Made by a program: the position numbers and the translations under genes. 38,759 bases of DNA from Bacteroidales bacterium (lineage in GTDB: Bacteria > Bacteroidota > Bacteroidia > Bacteroidales > VadinHA17). The notes beneath the pieces were generated by a model, which ran no database searches, was not told where the DNA came from, and saw only the letters and a list, made by a program, of their open reading frames with translations. The stretch spans positions 1 through 38,759 of the forward strand of contig JAAYQC010000069.1 in assembly GCA_012519515.1 (NCBI GenBank). Direction: 5' to 3'. Within the stretch, counting starts at the first letter, position 1; the number at the start of each line of letters is the position of its first letter. Shown here piece by piece: positions 32,227 through 38,759 of the stretch.

Positions 32227-33117
32227 ATGTCCCTGTGGCACAACATAAAAAAGACATTCAGCGATGCAAATAAACTTAACAGGCTGATATACATCAATGT
32301 CGCGGTTTTCCTTTTCCTGTCGGCCATATCGATCATTACTTATCTCTTTAACGACGAAGCGTTTTCAATGAAGGTCCTCAGGCTCTTCGCGGTTCCTGCA
32401 TCGCTCAGGACGCTCGCCATGAAACCATGGACGCTGATAACATACATGTTCACGCACAAGGACATTCTGCATATACTTTTCAACATGCTATGGCTCTACT
32501 GGTTCGGGAGGATCTTCCTTGAATACCTCGACCAGCGGAAACTTGTTGTCGTGTACATCCTCGGAGGCATATCCGGAGCAATAGTCTATGTCCTGTCGTT
32601 CAACATCTTTCCCGTGTTCACCAGTCTCATTCCCGAGTCGGTTGCCATCGGAGCCTCGGCGTCGGTAATGGCTGTCGTGGTAGCTATCGCGGCTTATGTT
32701 CCGAATTATCCGGTTCACCTGCTGCTTATCGGACGGGTAAAGATTATCTGGATTGCAGTCGGTATCTTCGTCCTGACCTCATTTATGGATTTTTCCGTCA
32801 ATTCGGGCGGAAAACTTGCACATATGGGGGGCGCACTCTTCGGCTACCTTTACATTGTAAACCTGAGGAAGGGTAAGGATCCGGGAAGGACCCTCAACAG
32901 GATTATCGATTCAATAGCCTCTCTTTTCAAAGCCCGGAAGGAAAAGATGAAGGTGAGCTATAGCAGGAAAAAGACCGATTATGAATACAACAAGGCAAAA
33001 GCCGAGCGTCAGGAAAAGATAGACAGGATACTCGACAAGATATCCAAGGGAGGTTACGACAGTCTTACCAAAGAGGAAAAAGATCTTCTCTTCTCGGAAA
33101 GTCAGAAGCAAAACTGA
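32227..33117 (+). CDS. rhomboid family intramembrane serine protease (second of two), with cytoplasmic tail
   Basis: 296 residues. FTHKDILHILFNMLWLYWFG is the first His region, the catalytic Ser144 is in IGASASVMAV and His199 is in GGKLAHMGGALFGY. The catalytic loop is GASA rather than the more common GASG. A hydrophilic tail from about residue 215 ends in IDRILDKISKGGYDSLTKEEKDLLFSES, a segment found at the C-terminus of many Bacteroidota rhomboids (DUF6576-like) that may act as a regulator or docking site. It is only about as similar to its neighbour as unrelated rhomboids are, so the pair is probably old. Two short dyads follow the stop. Confidence 0.92.
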   Translation: MSLWHNIKKTFSDANKLNRLIYINVAVFLFLSAISIITYLFNDEAFSMKVLRLFAVPASLRTLAMKPWTLITYMFTHKDILHILFNMLWLYWFGRIFLEYLDQRKLVVVYILGGISGAIVYVLSFNIFPVFTSLIPESVAIGASASVMAVVVAIAAYVPNYPVHLLLIGRVKIIWIAVGIFVLTSFMDFSVNSGGKLAHMGGALFGYLYIVNLRKGKDPGRTLNRIIDSIASLFKARKEKMKVSYSRKKTDYEYNKAKAERQEKIDRILDKISKGGYDSLTKEEKDLLFSESQKQN

Positions 33118-33147
33118 TCACTCATCCGGGAATACTCATAAATCAAT

Positions 33148-33176
33148 AATCACAGTGATTAAAAATCATCATTTTT
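33148..33176. terminator. AT-rich dyads after the rhomboid pair
   Basis: AATCAC-A-GTGATT (33148-33160) is followed directly by AAAAAT-CATC-ATTTTT (33161-33176). The second can form a hairpin ending in T residues. It is a plausible weak terminator for the rhomboid operon, or an operator for the next gene 53 bases downstream. Confidence 0.4.
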
Positions 33177-33228
33177 AATTACCGTTTTTGAAGGAATTCA
33201 GGTACATTAGCAGGAAATCCCGGAGACT

Positions 33229-34314
33229 TTGAAGAAAGCATTTTACAAAATACTTCTTGGTATCAATGTCCTTTTCGCGTTTTCCCTGGCATTGTCATAT
33301 CTTTCGGTTCATATCAATCCCGATATTATCGCTTTCCCGGCACTCTTCGGTCTTGCCTATCCCTATCTTCTGCTTATCAACATCTTGTTCTGCCTGATCT
33401 GGGTGATAAACCTGAAATGGGAGGTTCTGATTTCGTTGCTTGTCATTCTTGCCGGCTATACTCATTTTTCAAATTATCTGAAAGTTCAGAAACCTGAGGG
33501 CGACAAGACAGGAACCTTCCAGGTGCAGAGTTATAACGTAAGGCTTTTCAATTATTACGAAGGGCCGGGAAACAGCAATTCAGAGAAGAAAATACTTGAG
33601 CTGCTCAGAAATCAAAGAGCAGATGTAATATGCCTTCAGGAGATTTTTCTTTCAGGCGATCCGCTGCTGAAGCAGCAGGAAATAAAGGCGGCCCTGGGAA
33701 AAGGATACAATTCCCATTTCAAGATAATCCGCACAGGGAGGAACCGGTCGTACGGGATAGTAACCCTTAGCCGTTATCCTATTGTCTCAAGGAATGATAT
33801 TGTTCATGAGAAGTCGTCGAGCCTTTCAATTTACACCGATATAATTGCAGACGGTGATACCATAAGGATATTCAACAACCATCTGCAATCGTTCAGGCTG
33901 CACCGGAGGGAAAGGACTTTTATCACTGAACTTTTTGGAGGGATAGATGAACGTGATACTTTCAATGAGATTGTAAACCTGTCATCGAGTCTGCGGGCAG
34001 GTTTTATTAAGAGGTCTTCCCAGGCCCAGGCTCTCAGGGAAATAATAGGGAAATCGCCCTACCCTGTAATTGTTGCAGGTGACTTCAACGACACACCCGT
34101 GTCATATTCATACCGTAAAATCAGAAAAGGACTTAATGATGCATTTTTAAGTGCGGGATACGGGGCCGGATTCACCTACAAGGGGAATTACCCCCCGAAC
34201 AGGATCGATTATATACTGTTTGACAATTTCTTTGAATGCCGGCACTTCAACATCGAAAAAGTGAAGTACTCAGATCACTATCCGATTACGGCTTTTTTCA
34301 GGAAGAAAAACTAG
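33229..34314 (+). CDS. membrane-anchored EEP (endonuclease/exonuclease/phosphatase) family protein
   Basis: 361 residues. Three hydrophobic helices occupy about residues 5-85, followed by an EEP domain with QSYNVRLFNYYEG, ICLQEIF, IFNNHLQSFRL, VIVAGDFNDTP and KYSDHYPITAFF. The catalytic domain should lie on the periplasmic side. Its function is unknown beyond phosphodiester or phosphomonoester cleavage. The start is TTG at 33229, preceded by CCCGGAGAC, a reasonable ribosome-binding sequence. No ATG occurs before the membrane helices. It is the second EEP protein in the window, but differs in length and anchoring from the one at 28.5 kb. Confidence 0.88.
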   Translation: MKKAFYKILLGINVLFAFSLALSYLSVHINPDIIAFPALFGLAYPYLLLINILFCLIWVINLKWEVLISLLVILAGYTHFSNYLKVQKPEGDKTGTFQVQSYNVRLFNYYEGPGNSNSEKKILELLRNQRADVICLQEIFLSGDPLLKQQEIKAALGKGYNSHFKIIRTGRNRSYGIVTLSRYPIVSRNDIVHEKSSSLSIYTDIIADGDTIRIFNNHLQSFRLHRRERTFITELFGGIDERDTFNEIVNLSSSLRAGFIKRSSQAQALREIIGKSPYPVIVAGDFNDTPVSYSYRKIRKGLNDAFLSAGYGAGFTYKGNYPPNRIDYILFDNFFECRHFNIEKVKYSDHYPITAFFRKKN

Positions 34315-34317
34315 ATT

Positions 34318-34341
34318 GGGTTCGGGGTTTGGGGTTTGAGG
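34318..34341 (+). repeat. short heptad array directly after a stop codon
   Basis: GGGTTCG, GGGTTTG, GGGTTTG and AGG begin three bases after the TAG of the EEP gene. It is the third place in the window where 7-base repeats abut a stop codon. Confidence 0.6.
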
Positions 34342-34353
34342 TAGTCAATGGTT

Positions 34354-34499
34354 GTTTACCCCCTTCCCAACCTTCCCCCAAGTGAAGGAGCAAGAAGATT
34401 CTGCTAATATTGGGAAGAAATATGAACTTCATTATTTGATGTAACAAATTGAACAGCAGGGGCATTTCCCCCTTGGGGGAAACGGGAAAGGGGGTAAGT
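34354..34499. repeat. MITE-like inverted-repeat element
   Basis: The left end (TTTACCCCCTTCCC...TTCCCCCAAG, 34355-34383) is an imperfect inverted copy of the right end (CTTGGGGGAAACGGGAAAGGGGGTAAG, 34472-34498). Between them lie about 90 unremarkable AT-rich bases. The right arm includes CCCCC-TT-GGGGG. There is no coding content. It resembles a small non-autonomous mobile element or a decayed REP-like repeat. Confidence 0.5.
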
Positions 34500-34588
34500 G
34501 AATGCAGGGGAAACAGGAAAGAGGGTAAATGAACTGGTACAGGAGGAAATGATTCAAGAAACATATTACGGGATGCAGTGCCCGGTAT

Positions 34589-34814
34589 GCGGTTCGGGGT
34601 TCAAGGTTCGCAGCTATGCAAGTTTCGTTAAGTGTTTAGCATTCAACGTTCAACAAACCCTATGCAACCTTCGCTAAATCCTCATGATAAGAGACTTGCA
34701 AGACCTGCATGACCTGCACGACTTGCAAGACCTGTCCTTTTGCCCTGTGCCCTGTGCTCTGTGCCCTGAGCCCTGTGCCCTGTGCCCTGTGCCCTGAGCC
34801 CTGTGCCCTGTGCC
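34589..34814 (-). repeat. composite heptad/nonamer repeat, inverted copy of the 3.5 kb locus
   Basis: Heptad-like units GCGGTTC GGGGTTC AAGGTTC (34589-34609) lead through degenerate units to the 37-base shared segment (34659-34695). Then come five 9-base units (GACTTGCAA, GACCTGCAT, GACCTGCAC, GACTTGCAA, GACCTGTCC; 34693-34737) and ten 7-base units GCCCTGT or one-base variants (34742-34811). The array ends two bases before the stop codon of the dehydratase gene. Module order matches 3503-3694 read on the other strand. The ORF at 34709-35035 is an artefact of this array. Confidence 0.85.
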
Positions 34815-34816
34815 AT

Positions 34817-35761
34817 TTACACCAGCAATCCCGTCAAATCAACATTTCCGCCCGAAATAACAAGACCCACTTTTTTTCCCCTGAACAATTCCGGATTTTC
34901 TCCCACCACTGCCAGCACGGTAGCCGACGAAGGCTCTATGATGATTTTCATTCTCTCCCATACCAGTTTCATCGATTGTATTATCGACTCCTCGCTTACT
35001 GTAATGATATCATCTACATTTTTGCGGATTATTGAAAATGTCAGTTCACTCAATGAGGTTAGAAGTCCGTCGGCTATTGTTAAAGGATTAACAGAAGGAG
35101 TGAGTATTCCCGTTGTGAACGACTTCCATGCATCATTGGCATTTAGTGGTTCAGCTCCGAAAACTTTAATTCCCGGGTTGATCCCCTTTGTGCATGTCGA
35201 GGTTCCGCTTATGAGTCCTCCGCCACCAACCGGAGCAATTACTGCATCCAGATCATTTATTTCCGCAAGGAGTTCAAGGGAAGCGGTTCCCTGGCCGCAT
35301 ATCACCATGAAATTATCGTAGGGATGAATGAGTGTCGCCCCGGTCGACTCCATGATAGCCTTGCAAGTTTCCTCACGTGCCCGCGTTGTGGGTTTGCAGA
35401 AGGTTATTTCAGCACCGTATCCTGCAACAGCGTCTTTCTTGACCGACGGGGCGTTTTCAGGCATCACGATGTAGGCCTTTATTCCGTTCATCCTTGCGGC
35501 AAGGGCCAGGGCGGCGGCATGGTTACCCGATGAATGTGTCACGACACCCATTTTCCTGTTTTCCTGGCCAAGAGAGAGGACAGCATTTGTAGCGCCTCGG
35601 AATTTGAATGCCCCGACCTTCTGAAAGTTCTCACATTTGAAAAAAAGTTCGCAGCCGAAAATATTATTCAGCAGGCTTGAGGTAAGAACGGGTGTCCGCT
35701 TGATAAATGGACTTATCCTAAGGTGAGCAGACTGAATATCTGCCAGTGTTGGGAGTGTCAT
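34817..35761 (-). CDS. threonine/serine dehydratase-like PLP enzyme
   Basis: About 314 residues, a fold-type II PLP enzyme without the C-terminal ACT regulatory domain. That fits the catabolic threonine ammonia-lyase or serine racemase-like group rather than biosynthetic IlvA. The PLP Lys (about residue 53) is in KVGAFKFRGA. Other motifs are THSSGNHAAALALAA, PVGGGGLISG (phosphate-binding glycine loop) and VISGGNVDL near the end. It probably deaminates threonine or serine to a 2-oxo acid; the exact substrate is uncertain. The ATG at 35761 is preferred because the track's TTG at 35779 falls inside a -7 promoter element. Confidence 0.9.
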   Translation of the reverse strand: MTLPTLADIQSAHLRISPFIKRTPVLTSSLLNNIFGCELFFKCENFQKVGAFKFRGATNAVLSLGQENRKMGVVTHSSGNHAAALALAARMNGIKAYIVMPENAPSVKKDAVAGYGAEITFCKPTTRAREETCKAIMESTGATLIHPYDNFMVICGQGTASLELLAEINDLDAVIAPVGGGGLISGTSTCTKGINPGIKVFGAEPLNANDAWKSFTTGILTPSVNPLTIADGLLTSLSELTFSIIRKNVDDIITVSEESIIQSMKLVWERMKIIIEPSSATVLAVVGENPELFRGKKVGLVISGGNVDLTGLLV

Positions 35762-35776
35762 TCCATGGGTTTTAAC

Positions 35777-35784
35777 CAAAATTA
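35777..35784 (-). promoter_or_regulatory. dehydratase promoter -7 element
   Basis: The minus strand reads TAATTTTG, matching TAnnTTTG. The transcript would start near 35770, about nine bases before the ATG. The element lies two bases after the T-run of the hppA terminator, so terminator and promoter are packed together. Confidence 0.5.
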
Positions 35785-35785
35785 C

Positions 35786-35823
35786 AAAAAAAATTCCCCC
35801 CTCCGGGAATACGGAGAGGGGAA
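35786..35823 (-). terminator. rho-independent terminator of hppA
   Basis: Read on the minus strand, TTCCCCTCTCCG pairs with CGGAGGGGGGAA around a TATTCC loop with one mismatch, followed by eight T residues. It is placed about 30 bases after the pyrophosphatase stop and is the clearest intrinsic terminator in the window. Confidence 0.85.
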
Positions 35824-35851
35824 TTAATATTCAATAAATCATATTACCGTA

Positions 35852-38143
35852 TTATCCGAGAATGCTCCATGTAACGGTCAGTCCGGCGAGGACAACCGAA
35901 ACCATCGACATCAGCTTGATAAGGATATTGAGTGCCGGGCCTGAGGTATCCTTGAAAGGATCGCCTACCGTATCACCCACAACGGCTGCCTTGTGAGCTT
36001 CGCTCCCCTTGCCGCCGTGGAAGCCGCGTTCGATATACTTCTTGGCATTGTCCCATGCACCGCCGGCGTTGTTAAGCTTGGTAGCAAGGACAAAGCCGGT
36101 GGTCATTCCGCCCGCGAGAAGGCCGATCACACCGGCAACGCCGAATAACCATCCAACCAACAGGGGAACAACGATCGCGATCATTGAAGGAACAATCATT
36201 TCACTCTGTGCACCCTTTGTTGAGATCTCGACACATTTTGCATATTCAGGTTTTCCTGTTCCTTCCATGATGCCGGGGATTTCGCGGAACTGACGGCGAA
36301 CCTCGTCCACCATCTTGCCTGCAGCACGACCGACTGCTTTCATACTCATTGAGCTGAAAAGGAATGCCATCATACCTCCGATGAAAACACCACTTAGGAG
36401 AATGGGGTTAAAAACTGTAAGATCGTAAGCGGCAGCAAAATCCCTGACCGAAGCGCTTGTAATCTGAACCGCGGTCTGTCCGTCCTGAACTGCCGGTACA
36501 GTGCTGTTATAGAAGAGAGTATCGCCTATCTGCTTGAAGCCTTCAGGAGCCTTGTCGATAAGCCGGCCAAGCCACAGTCTGACTTCTTCCAAATATGCTG
36601 CCATAAGGGCAAGAGCTGTAAGGGCAGCTGAACCGATAGCAAATCCTTTTCCGGTTGCAGCGGTAGTATTGCCAAGTCCGTCGAGAGCATCAGTTCTTTC
36701 CCTGACTTCCTTGGGAAGCTCCGACATTTCGGCATTTCCGCCCGCGTTATCGGCAATCGGTCCGAATGCATCGGTTGCAAGAGTAATACCAAGGGTTGAA
36801 AGCATCCCTACTGCAGCGAATCCTATACCGTACACTCCCATTGCAAAGTTGGAGAAACCTCCTGCAAAACCGTAAGCAGCTATGATACCTGCAACGATTG
36901 TCACAACCGGGATCCATGTGGAAGCCATACCAACTGCAATCCCCTCGATAATCACTGTGGCAGGGCCCTGAAGAGCCTGTTTTGCAATGCCCTGGGTGGG
37001 CTTGTTGCCATCAGAAGTGTAGTATTCGGTCGACTGGCCTATAATCACACCTGCCAGAAGACCTGAAACTGCTGAACCGAATACGCCCCATGTAATCCAG
37101 TCAAATGCTGCCATAATAGCCAGAACAACCAGAATAAGAGCAGAGCTGCCTCCGGTGCCAAGAAGGAGGGCATGAAGAAGAGCCTTTGGTGTTGCCGATT
37201 CCTTTGTTCTTACAAAGTAAACACCGGCAATAGAAAGAATAATACCTATAGCTGAAACCAGCATTGGGGCGATTACTGCCTTCATCTGAATATCGCCCAG
37301 TGCTACGGGCAGGGCAGCACCGAGAGCAGCTGTTGCAAGAATTGATCCTGCATACGATTCATAGAGGTCAGCGCCCATACCGGCTACATCACCCACGTTG
37401 TCGCCAACGTTGTCGGCAATGGTAGCAGGGTTGCGGGGATCATCCTCGGGGATGCCTGCTTCAACCTTTCCAACCAGGTCAGCACCCACGTCAGCAGCTT
37501 TTGTAAAGATACCGCCGCCCACACGAGCAAAGAGAGCCTGTGTCGATGCACCCATCCCGAAGGTAAGCATAACAGCAGTGATTTCTATAAGTTTCGCATG
37601 CTCAGTAGTACCAGGATGAACAAATGTCAATCCGAGGAATGTCATTCCATTAGCCATGTGCTCGGGTGTGAATACCAGTTCATTGAGGATCCAGAACCAG
37701 AGAGCTATGTCAAGCAGACCGAAGCCAACAACGACAAGACCCATAACCGCACCACTCCTGAGAGCAACCTGCAGTCCCTTGTTAAGCGATTTTGAAGCCG
37801 CCCATGCAGTCCTGTTCGATGCATAAGTTGCTGTTTCCATTCCAAGAAAACCGCAGAGGCCCGAGAAGAACCCCCCGGTAAGAAATGCAACAGGAACAAA
37901 AGGATTCTGAATCCCCATATAAGCCAGCAAAGTCAGCAGGACAACAAGTATCATGAACACCTTGAATACGACAGAATACTGCCGTTTGAGATATGCCATT
38001 GCCCCTTCCCTGACATAAGCTGCGATTTCTTTCATCCTGTCGGTGCCTTCTTCCTGAGCTTTCATACCCCGGTAGAAGATCCATGCAAAAAGCAATGCCA
38101 GGAGTGCGGAAATCGGCACAATCCAAAAAATACTACTAATCAT
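35852..38143 (-). CDS. hppA: membrane-bound ion-pumping pyrophosphatase, K+-dependent type
   Basis: 763 residues with about 16 membrane helices. Pyrophosphate hydrolysis drives export of H+ or Na+. The substrate-binding region is [35 protein letters not shown], with the matching C-terminal [22 protein letters not shown]. The sequence [10 protein letters not shown] has Ala at the position that is Lys in K+-independent enzymes (GNTTKA), so it should need K+. I cannot decide between Na+ and H+ pumping by eye. It would recover energy from biosynthetic pyrophosphate, which suits an anaerobic or energy-limited life. It has its own promoter and terminator. Confidence 0.97.
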   Translation of the reverse strand: MISSIFWIVPISALLALLFAWIFYRGMKAQEEGTDRMKEIAAYVREGAMAYLKRQYSVVFKVFMILVVLLTLLAYMGIQNPFVPVAFLTGGFFSGLCGFLGMETATYASNRTAWAASKSLNKGLQVALRSGAVMGLVVVGFGLLDIALWFWILNELVFTPEHMANGMTFLGLTFVHPGTTEHAKLIEITAVMLTFGMGASTQALFARVGGGIFTKAADVGADLVGKVEAGIPEDDPRNPATIADNVGDNVGDVAGMGADLYESYAGSILATAALGAALPVALGDIQMKAVIAPMLVSAIGIILSIAGVYFVRTKESATPKALLHALLLGTGGSSALILVVLAIMAAFDWITWGVFGSAVSGLLAGVIIGQSTEYYTSDGNKPTQGIAKQALQGPATVIIEGIAVGMASTWIPVVTIVAGIIAAYGFAGGFSNFAMGVYGIGFAAVGMLSTLGITLATDAFGPIADNAGGNAEMSELPKEVRERTDALDGLGNTTAATGKGFAIGSAALTALALMAAYLEEVRLWLGRLIDKAPEGFKQIGDTLFYNSTVPAVQDGQTAVQITSASVRDFAAAYDLTVFNPILLSGVFIGGMMAFLFSSMSMKAVGRAAGKMVDEVRRQFREIPGIMEGTGKPEYAKCVEISTKGAQSEMIVPSMIAIVVPLLVGWLFGVAGVIGLLAGGMTTGFVLATKLNNAGGAWDNAKKYIERGFHGGKGSEAHKAAVVGDTVGDPFKDTSGPALNILIKLMSMVSVVLAGLTVTWSILG

Positions 38144-38211
38144 GATATCAGTTTTTAAATTAGAAAAATTAGGTTCCGGTATGAAAAAAATTTTGCCGCT
38201 ACAAAACTAAT

Positions 38212-38219
38212 TCAGATTT
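38212..38219 (-). promoter_or_regulatory. hppA promoter -7 element
   Basis: The minus strand reads TAGTTTTG, identical to the nrdD -7 element. Transcription should begin near 38205, leaving a leader of about 60 bases. A -33 at the normal spacing was not found. Confidence 0.55.
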
Positions 38220-38549
38220 TTATTTATGCAAGCAAAAAAAACAATCCCGTATCAAATTGCTCTTAAAAAATCGTAATTAATGTTTTCGGGTTCTGACATT
38301 GGATACTGTGGCGTACTCTCCCCTGGGTATCCCCGGAGCAGCCGCTGGGAATAAACCTATATTCCTCACATTCGCAGGAATTGCTCATGACAATGAAATG
38401 AGAATGCATCAGGCAGGCAACAGAACTGACATTTTATTACATTTACAGGGAATTGTTTAAGGAAATCCCGGCAGACTGCCATATAAGTGCTTTTTTAAAA
38501 GACAAGAATGCCGCGAAGTATGAAGGGAGAAGATAATAAATTGCAAAAA
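38220..38549. other. gene-free interval before the diaminopimelate dehydrogenase gene
   Basis: About 330 bases with no credible ORF on either strand. The start is A-rich, and the middle contains GC-rich CCCCTGGGTATCCCCGGAGCAGCCGCTGGG, which could form weak hairpins. I see no known riboswitch, tRNA or repeat. TAAATTGC just before the ATG resembles a -7 element but misses the consensus. Confidence 0.5.
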
Positions 38550-38759
38550 ATGGAAAGAATAAGAATCGGAATATCCGGATACGGAAACCTGGGCAAGGGA
38601 GTCGAACTGGCAGCCGCGCAAAACCCCGACATTGAACTGGTGGCTATCTTCACCAGAAGGGAACCGGAACATGCCTCAACGGGCTCAGCCCTTGTTCATA
38701 TATCCGAACTAAGAAAATACACCGACAAGATAGACGTGCTTATTCTCTGTGGCGGCTCA
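38550..38759 (+). CDS. ddh: meso-diaminopimelate dehydrogenase (5' part)
   Basis: The first 70 codons of a gene cut by the window edge and missing from the ORF track. The translation begins MERIRIGISGYGNLGKGVEL, an NADP-type Rossmann start, and continues with ELVAIFTRREP and IDVLILCGGS. These match the N-terminal domain of meso-diaminopimelate D-dehydrogenase. This enzyme makes diaminopimelate from tetrahydrodipicolinate in one step, for lysine and peptidoglycan, bypassing acylated intermediates. The minus-strand ORF at 38457-38672 is its shadow. Confidence 0.88.
   Translation, partial: MERIRIGISGYGNLGKGVELAAAQNPDIELVAIFTRREPEHASTGSALVHISELRKYTDKIDVLILCGGS

Noticed and set aside
34709-35035. 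108-codon Cys/Pro-rich ORF (CALCPVPCALC repeats)
   Set aside because: Generated by the GCCCTGT heptad array, then runs antisense to the dehydratase gene.
38457-38672. 71-codon minus-strand ORF at the window end
   Set aside because: Antisense shadow of the truncated ddh gene.

Overview
This window is a stretch of chromosomal DNA from a Bacteroidota bacterium, most likely Bacteroidales or Marinilabiliales-like. That placement is inferred from several signs. At least ten intergenic regions carry the Bacteroidota-type -7 element TAnnTTTG, three of them with TTTG 19-20 bases upstream. There are two DUF4369/TlpA-type lipoproteins, a Bacteroidota-style glycogen cluster with a synthase-phosphorylase fusion, a SiaB-like kinase, a membrane pyrophosphatase and a meso-diaminopimelate dehydrogenase. 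I see no phage, insertion sequence, CRISPR array, rRNA or tRNA. Almost all of the window is housekeeping DNA with short intergenic gaps.

Layout, left to right. 1-6.7 kb: an EamA transporter and ruvC on the + strand converge on a minus-strand greA-hit-comF operon. A 650-base repeat-rich gap follows, then a minus-strand ahcY-small secreted protein pair and ribF. 6.8-17.8 kb: a glycogen metabolism island. A GH13 branching enzyme (+) converges on a four-gene minus-strand operon: GH133 debranching enzyme, GT4 glycosyltransferase, GH57 amylase-like enzyme, and a 1407-residue fusion of GT3 glycogen synthase with GT35 glucan phosphorylase. No ADP-glucose pyrophosphorylase (glgC) is present here, which fits the UDP-glucose use typical of GT3 synthases. 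18-21.1 kb: two tandem TlpA-like lipoproteins, the second lacking the CXXC motif, followed by an lpxH-like phosphatase. 21-24 kb: a protein with two fused SiaB-like domains and a YifB/ComM ATPase.

24.1-27.6 kb: the class III ribonucleotide reductase operon nrdDG, preceded by a clear cobalamin riboswitch whose promoter sits at the start of the aptamer. Further upstream are an unexplained foldable segment and a perfect 19-base dyad. 27.5-31.4 kb: a neutral zinc metallopeptidase and an EEP-family lipoprotein on the minus strand, then mutL on the plus strand. The last two diverge from an exactly palindromic double promoter. 31.4-34.3 kb: two tandem rhomboid proteases and a membrane-anchored EEP-family hydrolase. 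34.3-38.1 kb: another repeat-rich gap, a threonine/serine dehydratase, and a K+-dependent membrane pyrophosphatase with a strong terminator. The window ends inside a meso-diaminopimelate dehydrogenase gene, which the ORF track does not list.

The most unusual non-coding signal is a family of degenerate 7-base tandem repeats, with accompanying 9-base repeats, in the gaps at 3.5-3.9 kb and 34.3-34.8 kb. The two loci share a 37-base segment and the same module order in opposite orientation. Several arrays abut stop codons.
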